A stretch of 64,000 bases of DNA, taken from the NCBI RefSeq assembly GCF_034555375.1, contig NZ_CP140706.1:1913001-1977000 (forward strand), written 5' to 3'. This DNA is from Pseudomonas sp. B33.4 (GTDB lineage Bacteria; Pseudomonadota; Gammaproteobacteria; Pseudomonadales; Pseudomonadaceae). Below, piece after piece: positions 37,042 to 45,536 of the stretch; the first letter of the stretch is position 1; the number at the start of each line of letters is the position of its first letter. The notes under the pieces were generated by a model. The model was not told the origin of the DNA. It did not search any database and saw only the letters and a list, made by a program, of their open reading frames with translations. The position numbers were made by a program, and so were the translations under genes.

Positions 37042-37058
37042 AGTCAATAAGTTTGACT
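37042..37058. promoter_or_regulatory. Candidate MarR operator AGTCAA-N5-TTGACT
   Basis: Perfect inverted repeat with a 5-base spacer in the 82-bp gap between the divergent marR-type and aminotransferase genes. Position and symmetry fit a local autoregulator; no other copy was seen in the window. Confidence 0.45.
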
Positions 37059-37091
37059 CATTTTTCGCATTCCTTGCTACCGGTGACCGCC

Positions 37092-38258
37092 ATGGCTTTT
37101 TCCGAACGTGTCTCGCGCCTTAAAAGTTCTTTGATCCGTGAAATCCTTGCCGCCGCTCAGCGTCCGGAGGTCATGTCGTTCGCAGGCGGTTTGCCGGCCG
37201 AAGCCATGCTGCCCAAGGTCGAGTGGGCCGACATGCCGCTGGCGCTCGGCCAATACGGCATGAGTGAAGGCGAGCCGGCATTGCGCGAAGCGTTGGCGGC
37301 GGAGGCGAGGGCGCTCGGGCTGGAATGCGCGGCGAGTCAGGTATTGGTGGTCAGCGGTTCGCAACAAACCCTCGATCTGGCGGCCAAGTTGTACATCGAC
37401 AAGGGCACCGAGATTCTGTTGGAGGCGCCGACCTATCTGGCTGCGTTGCAGATTTTTCAGCTGTTCGGCGCCGATTGCCTGACCGTGGCGCAGGAGTCCG
37501 ACGGCCTGAATCTGGCGCAATTGCGCGAGCGACTGGAGCAGCATCGTCCAGCGTTCATCTATCTGATTCCAACATTCCAGAACCCGTCCGCCGTGCGCTA
37601 TAGCGAAGAAAAACGTGCAGCGGTAGCGGCTTTGCTTGACGAGTTTGGCGTCACGCTGATCGAAGATGAGCCTTACCGTGAACTGACGTTCGATGGCGGC
37701 AGCGCCAAACCGATTGCCGGGCGCCTGAAGAAATCCAGCTGGATCTACACCGGCACCGTGTCGAAAACTTTGCTGCCTGGTCTGCGTGTTGGCTATCTGA
37801 TTGCCAGCCCGGACCTGTTTCCGCACCTGCTCAAGCTCAAGCAATCGGCGGATCTGCACACTAACCGCATTGGGCAGTGGCAGGCGCTGCAATGGATCGG
37901 CACTGAGCAATATCAACAGCATTTGAGCGAATTGCGTGGGTTTTATCGGCAGCGGCGCGATGCCTTTCAAGCGGCGCTGGAAACGCATTTTTCTGATCTG
38001 GCGGATTGGAATACGCCGCAAGGCGGGCTGTTTTTCTGGCTGACGCTCAAGCAACCGCTGGATACGCGAACGTTGCTCAATGAGGCGTTGGCCAATGACG
38101 TGGCGTTCATGCCGGGGGAGCCGTTTTTTCCGGAACCGGAAAATCATTACGGACATTTGCGTCTGAATTTCAGCCACATCGATCCGGCGCGGTTGGATGA
38201 AGGTTTGAAGCGACTGGCGGCGGTGGTGCGCCAGGCGCAGCTGGAAAAAGCGGCCTGA
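37092..38258 (+). CDS. PLP-dependent aminotransferase (class I/II, LysN/MocR-like)
   Basis: Fold-type I aminotransferase of 388 residues without a GntR DNA-binding domain, closest in layout to 2-aminoadipate or multi-substrate aminotransferases. Visible motifs are MSFAGGLPAEAMLP (about 26–39), GSQQTLDLAAKL (about 95–106), PTFQNPSA (about 160–167, substrate/PLP contact), EDEPYREL (about 196), and the PLP lysine in TGTVSKTLLPGLRVGY (about 221–236). The ATG at 37092 gives the usual MAFSERVSRLKSS start. An in-frame Met 13 codons upstream is less likely. It is divergent from the MarR gene and followed by a terminator. Confidence 0.88.
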   Translation: MAFSERVSRLKSSLIREILAAAQRPEVMSFAGGLPAEAMLPKVEWADMPLALGQYGMSEGEPALREALAAEARALGLECAASQVLVVSGSQQTLDLAAKLYIDKGTEILLEAPTYLAALQIFQLFGADCLTVAQESDGLNLAQLRERLEQHRPAFIYLIPTFQNPSAVRYSEEKRAAVAALLDEFGVTLIEDEPYRELTFDGGSAKPIAGRLKKSSWIYTGTVSKTLLPGLRVGYLIASPDLFPHLLKLKQSADLHTNRIGQWQALQWIGTEQYQQHLSELRGFYRQRRDAFQAALETHFSDLADWNTPQGGLFFWLTLKQPLDTRTLLNEALANDVAFMPGEPFFPEPENHYGHLRLNFSHIDPARLDEGLKRLAAVVRQAQLEKAA

Positions 38259-38265
38259 AAAGCAA

Positions 38266-38296
38266 AAAAACCGGCTCAAGGGCCGGTTTGTTTTTG
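38266..38296 (+). terminator. Terminator of the aminotransferase gene
   Basis: AAACCGGC-TCAAGG-GCCGGTTT hairpin followed by GTTTTTG on the plus strand, directly after the stop codon. Confidence 0.85.
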
Positions 38297-38324
38297 TCTG
38301 GGATTTACAGTGGCTGAGAGAGCT

Positions 38325-38400
38325 TCATCGCTGGCAAGCCAGCTCCCACAGTGATCTGTGGCGTTCACAAAACCTGTGGGAGCTGGCTTGCCAGCGATGA
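38325..38400. repeat. REP doublet, class TCATCGCTGGCAAGCCAGCTCCCACA
   Basis: Inverted arms TCATCGCTGGCAAGCCAGCT…/…AGCTGGCTTGCCAGCGATGA flank about 25 bases. This third REP class is seen once here and is the first REP after the island. Confidence 0.9.
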
Positions 38401-38425
38401 GGCCATCAGCATCACCACATAATCA

Positions 38426-38797
38426 TCAGACCGTCGCAAATCGCTTATCCAGATAATCAATAATCACCTTGGACTCGTACATCCAGGTGGTCTGGCCATT
38501 CTCTTCAATGCGCAGGCAAGGCACCTTGATCCGGCCACCCTGATCCAGCAGGGCCTGACGATCCTGCTCGTTGTTCTTCGCATCCTTCAGCGTCACCGGC
38601 ACATTCAAACGACGCAAGGTGCGGCGGGTTTTCACGCAGAACGGGCAAGCGTGGAACTGATACAAAGTCAGATCTTTCGCGGCAGCATCCACTTGCGCCT
38701 GAGCAGCGGCGGGGCGTTTTTTCTTGCCCGGACGGGTGATGAAGTCGATGAAGATAACCAGTTGGCCGAGGCCGACACGAAGCGCTTTGACGAACAC
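38426..38797 (-). CDS. Glutaredoxin-like protein with N-terminal hydrophobic segment
   Basis: Thioredoxin-fold protein of 123 residues. After a hydrophobic N-terminus (GLGQLVIFIDFITRPGKKK) that may anchor it to the membrane comes a glutaredoxin/GST-N domain. It has the redox motif YQFHACPFCVKTRRTLRRL (about 46–64), the cis-Pro stretch RIKVPCLRIEE (about 88–98) and YESKVIIDYLDKRF at the C-terminus. It probably acts as a thiol reductant or glutathione-binding protein; partners are unknown. It is read after folE on the same strand but behind a terminator. Confidence 0.85.
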   Translation of the reverse strand: MFVKALRVGLGQLVIFIDFITRPGKKKRPAAAQAQVDAAAKDLTLYQFHACPFCVKTRRTLRRLNVPVTLKDAKNNEQDRQALLDQGGRIKVPCLRIEENGQTTWMYESKVIIDYLDKRFATV

Positions 38798-38861
38798 GTT
38801 GAAGCCTCACGGTGCAGATTGAGAAAGGCGCGCAGCTTACCCGATTTTTCACGGACGAAAA

Positions 38862-38886
38862 AAAACCGGCGATGAATGCCGGTTTT
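38862..38886 (-). terminator. Terminator of folE
   Basis: AAAACCGGC-GATGAAT-GCCGGTTTT hairpin; on the minus strand it is followed by a run of T residues. It lies 14 bases after the folE stop. Confidence 0.9.
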
Positions 38887-38900
38887 CTTCGTGCTGCAAA

Positions 38901-39446
38901 TTACTTGATGAGGCTGAGAAACTCGCTGCGGGTCGCTGCGTTTTCACGGAACTCACCGAGCATCACCGAGGTGATCATCGACGAATTCTGTTTCTCGACA
39001 CCGCGCATCATCATGCACATGTGCTTGGCCTCGATCACCACGGCAACGCCCAGCGCGCCGGTGACTTGTTGCACAGCATCGGCGATCTGACGGCTGAGGT
39101 TTTCCTGAATCTGCAGACGGCGGGCGTACATATCAACGATCCGCGCGACTTTCGACAGGCCCAGCACTTTGCCGCTCGGGATGTACGCAACGTGCGCCTT
39201 GCCGATGAACGGCAGCAGGTGGTGCTCGCACAACGAGTACAACTCGATGTCCTTGACCAGCACCATTTCGCTGTTGTCGGAGCTGAACAGGGCACCGTTG
39301 GTGACCTCTTCGAGCGTCTGTTCATAACCGCGGCAGAGGTACTGCATGGCTTTGGCGGCACGCTTTGGCGTGTCGAGCAGGCCCTCGCGGGAAACGTCCT
39401 CGCCCAATTGGCCGAGAATCGCGGTGTAATTCTGTTCCAGGGACAT
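38901..39446 (-). CDS. folE: GTP cyclohydrolase I
   Basis: Zinc enzyme that opens GTP to dihydroneopterin triphosphate, first step of folate (tetrahydropterin) synthesis. The protein has 181 residues. The zinc and active-site motifs are [22 protein letters not shown] (about 70–91) and [22 protein letters not shown] (about 97–118). [23 protein letters not shown] lies at about 135–157. The start MSLEQNY at 39446 is conserved in the family; the open frame upstream overlaps the promoter. It is followed by its own terminator. Confidence 0.96.
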   Translation of the reverse strand: MSLEQNYTAILGQLGEDVSREGLLDTPKRAAKAMQYLCRGYEQTLEEVTNGALFSSDNSEMVLVKDIELYSLCEHHLLPFIGKAHVAYIPSGKVLGLSKVARIVDMYARRLQIQENLSRQIADAVQQVTGALGVAVVIEAKHMCMMMRGVEKQNSSMITSVMLGEFRENAATRSEFLSLIK

Positions 39447-39523
39447 GAAACTACCTGTGGGGATTTTCGCAAAGGGCAAGGGTACGGTGGCGGACACAAC
39501 CCTGCAAGTTCGGTGTAACGGGA

Positions 39524-40081
39524 TTATTCGTCGCGACCTTCCATCATGGTGCGTTTAAGCATCACGTAAACCGCACCGGCCCCGCCGTGTTTGGCCTGGC
39601 ATGAGCAGAAACCCAGGACCTGCGCATGTTGACGCAGCCAGGTGTTGACGTGGCTTTTGATCATCGGCCGCTTGCCGTCCAGGCGCACAGCCTTGCCGTG
39701 GGTGACGCGCACGCAGCGGATTTCGAACCTGGTCGCTTCAGCGAGAAAGGCCCAGAGGGTTTCGCGGGCTTTCTCGACGCTCATGCCATGCAGGTCGAGG
39801 CTGCCTTCGAACGGGATCTGGCCGACCTTGAGCTTGCGCATCTGACTTTCCTGCACGCCGTCACGCGCCCACATCAACTCGTCTTCCGGGCCGACGTCGA
39901 TCACAAACTGATCGGACAGACCATCAACGGTAGCGGTGTCAGTGCGCACGGTGGCCGACTGACGCAGCTTGGCAATCTGTGCGCGGTCAGCCTTGGGTTT
40001 GCCGGTGTCGGCGCGGTCGTGCTTGATCGGCTTGACGCCTTGGATCGCACTTTTGAACAGGGAAAAATCGTCGTCTTGCAT
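39524..40081 (-). CDS. smrA: Smr-domain endonuclease SmrA
   Basis: Protein of 185 residues with a C-terminal Smr (small MutS-related) domain, a DNA/RNA nicking nuclease fold. Diagnostic motifs are [16 protein letters not shown] (about 99–114) and [21 protein letters not shown] (about 130–150), with [10 protein letters not shown] near the end. The N-terminal 70 residues are charged and likely flexible. Stand-alone Smr proteins of this size are usually named SmrA; the substrate in the cell is not established. Confidence 0.9.
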   Translation of the reverse strand: MQDDDFSLFKSAIQGVKPIKHDRADTGKPKADRAQIAKLRQSATVRTDTATVDGLSDQFVIDVGPEDELMWARDGVQESQMRKLKVGQIPFEGSLDLHGMSVEKARETLWAFLAEATRFEIRCVRVTHGKAVRLDGKRPMIKSHVNTWLRQHAQVLGFCSCQAKHGGAGAVYVMLKRTMMEGRDE

Positions 40082-40155
40082 GTCAGCCTCCGCGAAGGGC
40101 GGCCAGTTTACCCAAGTCGAAACAAAACGGCCCGGCAAAAAGCCAGGCCGGTGAT

Positions 40156-40476
40156 TCAGTCGTGTTTTTTCATCAAGTGCGGGGACATGTTCAGTTCCCG
40201 CGATTGCCGTGCGCGACGGCGGCAGCGGCGCCACAGGGCAACACCGAAATACAGAAACAGTAAACCGACCGCCAGAATGATCGCCGAGCCCATCGGCGTG
40301 GCGTTCAAGTCACCGAGCGCTGGTGGGCGCCCGAGCAGGCTGGCCGCCCCGGCCATTGCCAGCAGCACACCGAACGTCGCCAGAATGGCGGCGATCGCTG
40401 CGCCGAATCGAAAACGCCAGTTGCTTTGGCCTTTGGGCCGCAAGCGGCGTGCGTCAAATCCATCGGATAACTTCAT
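40156..40476 (-). CDS. Small inner-membrane protein of 106 residues
   Basis: Two hydrophobic helices (FGAAIAAILATFGVLLAMAGAASLL at about 25–49 and GSAIILAVGLLFLYFGVAL at about 63–81) are followed by an Arg-rich stretch WRRCRRRARQSREL. The basic tail suggests the C-terminus is cytoplasmic. The ATG at 40476 has GAGGAAGG five bases upstream, better than the TTG at 40491. I do not recognise a named family. It is read just ahead of smrA on the same strand. Confidence 0.7.
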   Translation of the reverse strand: MKLSDGFDARRLRPKGQSNWRFRFGAAIAAILATFGVLLAMAGAASLLGRPPALGDLNATPMGSAIILAVGLLFLYFGVALWRRCRRRARQSRELNMSPHLMKKHD

Positions 40477-40606
40477 TCCGACCTTCCTCAATGGGTATCG
40501 GCCCTTCGACCGGGAGTTGACCGGGTTGTTCCTGAGGCTATGGCATTTGCGGCAAATGAGAGGACTTTGCGGATGAGCGGCGCGCTGAGCCGCTCATCCG
40601 AGCAGA

Positions 40607-41197
40607 TCAGATCAGGTCTTGCGTCAACGCGAGGGTGGCGAAGTTGTCGGCCATGATCGCCATTTCCGCTTCCTGCACCACGGCGGCGCTGAGGACGCGG
40701 CCCTTGAACGGCAAGTCGCGAGTGGCGCAGGCGTCTTCCACCAGAGTGCAACGGAAACCGAGGTTCTTCGCCGCGCGCACCGTGGTGCTGACGCTGGAGT
40801 GGCTCATGAAACCGCAAACGATCAAATCCAGCGAGCCAAGGTTTTGCAGACGATCGAGCAACTCGGTGCCATGGAACGCGCTCGGCAGCAGTTTGCCAAT
40901 GATGGTTTCATCACCTTGTGGCTCAAGGCCGGGGATGAATTCGCCGCGTTCGCCCTGCGGGTCGAACAGGCCACCGACGGTGCCGAGGTGACGCACGTGC
41001 ACGATCGGCCGACCGGCTGCACGGGCTGCGGCAACCACTTGTTTGATGTTCGCGACGGCCGCGTCCATGCCGCTCAGGGCCAGCGGGCCACTGAGGTACT
41101 CTTTCTGGGCATCGATGATGACCACGGTGGCATGGCTCAGTGTGGCCGCTGCGTAACCGCGACCGCTGAGTTGAAACATCGTTTTTGGAACGGACAT
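40607..41197 (-). CDS. Isochorismatase-fold hydrolase lacking the usual catalytic Cys
   Basis: Protein of 196 residues with the cysteine-hydrolase fold. The catalytic Asp is in VVIIDAQKEYLSG (about 25–37), and the Lys probably lies in ETIIGKLLPSAFHGTELL (about 97–114). In the third motif, CGFMSHSSVSTTVRAA (about 124–139), Ser stands where the nucleophilic Cys normally precedes VSTT. The nearby Cys at the start of that motif is not in the standard place. PhzD/EntB-type members work without the Cys, so it may hydrolyse isochorismate-like ethers or be inactive as an amidase. The start at 41197 has AAGGAG. Confidence 0.85.
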   Translation of the reverse strand: MSVPKTMFQLSGRGYAAATLSHATVVIIDAQKEYLSGPLALSGMDAAVANIKQVVAAARAAGRPIVHVRHLGTVGGLFDPQGERGEFIPGLEPQGDETIIGKLLPSAFHGTELLDRLQNLGSLDLIVCGFMSHSSVSTTVRAAKNLGFRCTLVEDACATRDLPFKGRVLSAAVVQEAEMAIMADNFATLALTQDLI

Positions 41198-41436
41198 TCT
41201 GGGGCTCCTTGGGGTGGGGCTTTTGCGACATTGTCCTCTGGCTGAGCGGTTCTGTGAATCGCTACCATCGTAGGCACCGTCGTTACTGGCCTGCAGCCTT
41301 GTCAAGTTACACGTTCTGTTCAATAGCCGGTGCAAAAAACAGAAAACTCCTACCGTCGCCCGGATGATTTTCCTGCGTCGTCGTCACGCGTTTTGGCTGG
41401 TAGAATCGCCAGTCGTTTTTTCTGGAGTTCTGCCCC

Positions 41437-42345
41437 GTGATCACTTCCCGACTTCGTACCCTGCGTGACCATATCCGTTGGGCCGTCAGCCGCTTCCATG
41501 GGGAGGATCTGTTTTTCGGCCATGGCACCGACAATGCCTGGGACGAAGCCCGGCAGCTTGTGCTGGGAGCGTTGCACCTGCCGTGGGAAATTGCCGACAG
41601 CTACCTCGATTGCGCGCTGGAAGACGACGAACTGGTCAACCTGCAACGCCTGCTCAAGCGCCGCATCGAAGAGCGCATTCCCACCGCTTACCTGTTGGGC
41701 GAAGCGTGGTTCTGCGGCATGTCGTTTATCGTCGATGAGCGCGTGTTGATCCCGCGTTCGCCGATTGGCGAGCTGATCGAAAGCCGCTTCGCCCCGTGGA
41801 TCGGCACCGAACCTGCGCGCATCCTCGACCTGTGCACCGGCTCCGGTTGCATCGGTATCGCCTGTGCCTACGAGTTCCAGAATGCCGAAGTGGTGCTGGC
41901 GGATCTGTCGTTCGAAGCGCTGGAAGTGGCCAATCAGAACATCGAGCGTCATGGTGTCGATGAGCGCGTGTACACCGTGCAGGGCGATGGTTTTGATGGG
42001 TTGCCGGGTCAGCGCTTCGACCTGATCGTGTCGAACCCGCCTTACGTGGATGCGGAAGATTTCGCCGACATGCCGGACGAATATCAGCATGAGCCCGAGC
42101 TGGGTCTGGCGTGTGGCGATGATGGTCTGAATCTGGTTCGACGCATGCTCGCTGAAGCGGCCGATCATCTGACCGAGAAGGGCTTGTTGATCGTTGAAGT
42201 GGGCAACAGCCAGGTGCACGTTGACGCGCTGTACCCGGAAGTCGATTTCGCCTGGCTCGAATTCGAGCGCGGCGGGCATGGGGTGTTCATGCTGACGGCG
42301 GAACAGTGCCGCGATCATCAGGCCTTGTTCGCTTCCCGCGTCTGA
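41437..42345 (+). CDS. prmB: Ribosomal protein L3 glutamine methyltransferase
   Basis: SAM-dependent N5-glutamine methyltransferase that modifies L3 during ribosome assembly. The protein has 302 residues. The SAM-binding motif [18 protein letters not shown] lies at about 126–143, and the catalytic NPPY is in [20 protein letters not shown] (about 190–209). PIGELIE at about 108–114 and the long N-terminal helical domain distinguish PrmB from PrmC. The start is GTG at 41437, preceded by TGGAG. Alone on the plus strand, it ends at a REP. Confidence 0.95.
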   Translation: MITSRLRTLRDHIRWAVSRFHGEDLFFGHGTDNAWDEARQLVLGALHLPWEIADSYLDCALEDDELVNLQRLLKRRIEERIPTAYLLGEAWFCGMSFIVDERVLIPRSPIGELIESRFAPWIGTEPARILDLCTGSGCIGIACAYEFQNAEVVLADLSFEALEVANQNIERHGVDERVYTVQGDGFDGLPGQRFDLIVSNPPYVDAEDFADMPDEYQHEPELGLACGDDGLNLVRRMLAEAADHLTEKGLLIVEVGNSQVHVDALYPEVDFAWLEFERGGHGVFMLTAEQCRDHQALFASRV

Positions 42346-42356
42346 CCCGTTAAAAG

Positions 42357-42438
42357 CAAAAGATCGCAGCCTTCGGCAGCTCCTACAGGGATTACCGCAT
42401 TCCAATGTAGGAGCTGCCGAAGGCTGCGATCTTTTGAT
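42357..42438. repeat. REP doublet, class GTAGGAGCTGCCGAAGG
   Basis: Inverted arms AAAGATCGCAGCCTTCGGCA…/…TGCCGAAGGCTGCGATCTTT lie between the converging prmB and 42439 genes, and one end abuts the stop codon of the latter. Confidence 0.9.
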
Positions 42439-43230
42439 CTACCGGTGCGTAGCAATCCAGATCAACAGCCCCGCCTGAAACACCGCAAACGCCACCAGAC
42501 AGGTAATGGTAAAGCGCAACCCCGCGTCCTCACGCTTGAACTTGCTGACTTTCTCTTCCTGCTTCTTCAGCTTCACTTCCTGCTCGGCCAGATTCTGCTC
42601 GGCCTGCTGGAGCATCTGCGCCGCTTCAAGAATTTCGACGATCTGCAGCTTTTCGCTGTTCCAGTCGCCGAGCAGATCACCGACCTGTACTTCCTTGACG
42701 CTGCCCTTCAAATGTTGGGCATCGGCGTACACCACATCAAAACCGTGCACCCGCAAAAAGTGATCGCGACGCAGACGTGTGTCTTCGTTGAGCGCGTCCT
42801 TGTTGTTCAAGTCCATACCGTCGACGGTGTAGGTGGGCCAGCGTTTTTTCGCCCAATTGATGCCCTGCGCGGCCAGATAGCGGCCAATGCCACGGTTCAT
42901 CGGTTCGATTTGCAGGCCGCTGTCCGGGCCGAAGTGCACACGCTTGGTGGTGTGATCCACCCACACATCCAGCTGATTCTGCTCTTTGCGCACACGCTGG
43001 CCCGGCAGTTTGATCGCCATGCGCATCAGGCTTTTTTCTTTGCTGTTGCGCTCGGCATAGCCGAATTCGACGAAGCGCAAGGGACGGCCGCCGGTGTTGC
43101 GGTCGGTCTGCAGCGGGGCCAGGCGGAGCATCTTGTGGTGCTCGACGTGGACATCCGCCCACGGCAGCTCGACCGCTGGCGGTGCGTCTTTTTCAGCGGT
43201 GGTGTCGGGTGAAGTCTGGGTATCAGTCAT
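42439..43230 (-). CDS. Tail-anchored coiled-coil protein, function unknown
   Basis: Protein of 263 residues, not assigned to a named family. Residues 1–20 are acidic and Thr-rich. A globular part of about 25–190 contains GYAERNSKEKSLMRMAIKLPG, RGIGRYLAAQGINWAKKRWP and DTRLRRDHFLRVHGFDV. A coiled coil covers about 205–240 (MLQQAEQNLAEQEVKLKKQEEKVSKF), and one C-terminal helix (FTITCLVAFAVFQAGLLIWIA) follows. The layout suggests a cytoplasmic protein anchored in the inner membrane by its tail. It stands alone between a REP and the alpha/beta-hydrolase gene. Confidence 0.75.
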   Translation of the reverse strand: MTDTQTSPDTTAEKDAPPAVELPWADVHVEHHKMLRLAPLQTDRNTGGRPLRFVEFGYAERNSKEKSLMRMAIKLPGQRVRKEQNQLDVWVDHTTKRVHFGPDSGLQIEPMNRGIGRYLAAQGINWAKKRWPTYTVDGMDLNNKDALNEDTRLRRDHFLRVHGFDVVYADAQHLKGSVKEVQVGDLLGDWNSEKLQIVEILEAAQMLQQAEQNLAEQEVKLKKQEEKVSKFKREDAGLRFTITCLVAFAVFQAGLLIWIATHR

Positions 43231-43329
43231 AACGGCGAGATCCTGTCCAAGCCCTGCTTGTCGCCAGCCATTGCGCTGGCGACAAAGGCTTATCGGCCGT
43301 TTTTTGCAGGACTAGAGGGCAAACAACGC

Positions 43330-44283
43330 TCAACTGGCGCGAAGTCCGTCAATAAATTCGATGATTTTGCTGCCCAGTTCCGCTGCCAGCGGCAAATTCG
43401 GATCCTTGTACGAAGCCAATTGCCGCTTCATATCGTTGTGCACGATGCGCATGACGTGGTTCATGCCTTCGATCACCACCAGCTCGGCGTCCGGTTTGAC
43501 GGCTTTGAGGCGTTTCGCGTCCTCGGTGCCCACCTGGATATCGTTGCTGCCCTGAACAATCAGTGCCGGCATCTTCAATTGCGCGAAGGCTTTTGCCGGA
43601 TCCTGACGGAACAGCGAAATCAGATACGGCTGCACACTCGGGCGGAAAATCACCTGCAACGGCTGTGGCACATTGTCGTCGGTGTGACCGGCCTTGAGGC
43701 TGTCGAGCAGTTCGTTACTGCGCAGCATCAGTGGCGGCGGCAGGCTGCGGGCCAATTGTTCGCGGATCACCTGATCGACTGGGCGGGCGCTGCCGGACAG
43801 AGAAATCACCGCCGCCGCATCGACTTTTGGCGCGGCAAGGCTGGCAATCAGTGCGCCTTCGCTGTGGCCGAGCAGAATCAACTTGCCGAAACGCCGATCG
43901 GCCTTGAGCTTCTGCCCCCACGCTACCGCGTCTGCCGCATAGGCTTCGATCGACAAATTGCGCTCATCCGGCGTCGCTGCCAGGCTCGCGGCCACCCCGC
44001 GCTTGTCGTAACGCACGCTGGCGATGTTGTGTTTGGCCAGCACCCAGGCCAGACGCTTGAGGCTATCGTTGCGTCCGCCGTCAGGGTTGTTTCCGTCACG
44101 ATCCGTAGGACCCGAGCCAGAAATAATCAGGACAACCGGCACCGGGTTGTCGGATTTTGGCAGCAGCAGCGAGCCGAAAAGTTCGCCAGTGCCGGTATCC
44201 AAAGTGACCGGGCGTTGTAGGACCGTCGCTTGGGCAAAGCCTGTAAAGAGGGTAAGACTCAAGATCAAAACTCGCAGCATCAT
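43330..44283 (-). CDS. Exported alpha/beta hydrolase
   Basis: Serine hydrolase of 317 residues with the signal peptide MMLRVLILSLTLFTGFAQA. The oxyanion region is VVLIISGSGPTDRDGNN (about 48–64), and the nucleophile elbow GHSEGALIASL lies at about 135–145. The acid residue is probably in VQGSNDIQVG (about 240) and the catalytic His in GMNHVMRI (about 273). It looks like a periplasmic esterase or peptidase-type hydrolase; the substrate is unknown. It is divergent from aroC. Two adjacent ATG codons make the exact start uncertain by one residue. Confidence 0.88.
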   Translation of the reverse strand: MMLRVLILSLTLFTGFAQATVLQRPVTLDTGTGELFGSLLLPKSDNPVPVVLIISGSGPTDRDGNNPDGGRNDSLKRLAWVLAKHNIASVRYDKRGVAASLAATPDERNLSIEAYAADAVAWGQKLKADRRFGKLILLGHSEGALIASLAAPKVDAAAVISLSGSARPVDQVIREQLARSLPPPLMLRSNELLDSLKAGHTDDNVPQPLQVIFRPSVQPYLISLFRQDPAKAFAQLKMPALIVQGSNDIQVGTEDAKRLKAVKPDAELVVIEGMNHVMRIVHNDMKRQLASYKDPNLPLAAELGSKIIEFIDGLRAS

Positions 44284-44413
44284 CACGCCATCATTCGCCA
44301 AGATGCCGGTTGGACTCACCCGCACCACTAAGGTTCGAGGATGAACTACTCGGTTAGCCTGCGTATACTGGCGCGCATCACGAATTTGGGTTTGATTTCA
44401 CGGAGCGTCCTGC

Positions 44414-45505
44414 ATGTCCGGCAATACCTACGGCAAGTTGTTCACTGTCACCACCGCTGGCGAAAGCCATGGTCCGGCGTTGGTCGCCATTGTCGACGGC
44501 TGCCCGCCGGGCCTGGAGATTTCCCTCGAAGACCTGCAGCGCGACCTCGATCGTCGCAAGCCGGGCACCAGCCGCCACACCACCCAGCGTCAGGAAGCCG
44601 ACGAAGTCGAAATCCTTTCCGGCGTGTTCGAAGGGCGCACCACCGGTTGCTCGATCGGCCTGCTGATTCGCAACACCGACCAGAAGTCCAAGGACTACTC
44701 GGCGATCAAGGACCTGTTTCGCCCGGCCCACGCCGACTACACCTACCACCATAAATACGGTGAGCGCGACTACCGTGGCGGTGGCCGTAGCTCGGCGCGC
44801 GAAACCGCGATGCGCGTGGCGGCCGGTGCGATTGCGAAGAAATACCTGGCCACCCAGGGCATCGTGATTCGTGGTTACATGAGCCAGCTCGGCCCGATCG
44901 AAATCCCGTTCAAGACCTGGGATTCGGTGGAAGAGAACGCTTTCTTCAGCCCTGACCCGGACAAGGTTCCTGAGCTTGAGGCCTACATGGATCAATTGCG
45001 TCGCGACCAGGACTCGGTCGGGGCGAAGATCACCGTCGTCGCCGAAGGCGTGATGCCCGGTCTGGGCGAGCCGATTTTCGACCGTCTCGACGCTGAGCTG
45101 GCCCATGCGCTGATGAGCATCAACGCCGTCAAAGGCGTGGAAATCGGCGCTGGTTTCGCTTCGGTCGCCCAGCGCGGTACCGAACACCGCGATGAATTGA
45201 CCCCGCAAGGTTTCCTTAGCAACAACGCGGGCGGCATCCTCGGTGGCATCTCTTCCGGTCAGCCGATCGTTGCCCATCTGGCGTTGAAGCCGACATCGAG
45301 TATCACCACCCCGGGTCGTTCGATCGACATTCACGGCAATCCGGTCGACGTCATCACCAAGGGCCGTCACGACCCGTGCGTCGGCATCCGCGCCACGCCG
45401 ATTGCCGAGGCGATGATGGCCATCGTGCTGATGGATCATCTGCTGCGCCACCGTGGTCAGAACGCCGATGTGCGTGTGAGCACGCCGGTGCTGGGTCAGC
45501 TTTGA
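44414..45505 (+). CDS. aroC: Chorismate synthase
   Basis: FMN-dependent enzyme that converts EPSP to chorismate, the last step of the shikimate pathway. It has 363 residues, as expected. Family signatures are [20 protein letters not shown] (about 7–26), EKYRGGG-type [20 protein letters not shown] (about 114–133), and RGTEHRDE with [12 protein letters not shown] (about 272–283). The start ATG has GGAG upstream. The downstream MFS and methionine-salvage genes follow in the same direction. Confidence 0.97.
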   Translation: MSGNTYGKLFTVTTAGESHGPALVAIVDGCPPGLEISLEDLQRDLDRRKPGTSRHTTQRQEADEVEILSGVFEGRTTGCSIGLLIRNTDQKSKDYSAIKDLFRPAHADYTYHHKYGERDYRGGGRSSARETAMRVAAGAIAKKYLATQGIVIRGYMSQLGPIEIPFKTWDSVEENAFFSPDPDKVPELEAYMDQLRRDQDSVGAKITVVAEGVMPGLGEPIFDRLDAELAHALMSINAVKGVEIGAGFASVAQRGTEHRDELTPQGFLSNNAGGILGGISSGQPIVAHLALKPTSSITTPGRSIDIHGNPVDVITKGRHDPCVGIRATPIAEAMMAIVLMDHLLRHRGQNADVRVSTPVLGQL

Positions 45506-45536
45506 TGGCAGGCTCTGAAGCCGTCGCGGCATAACC

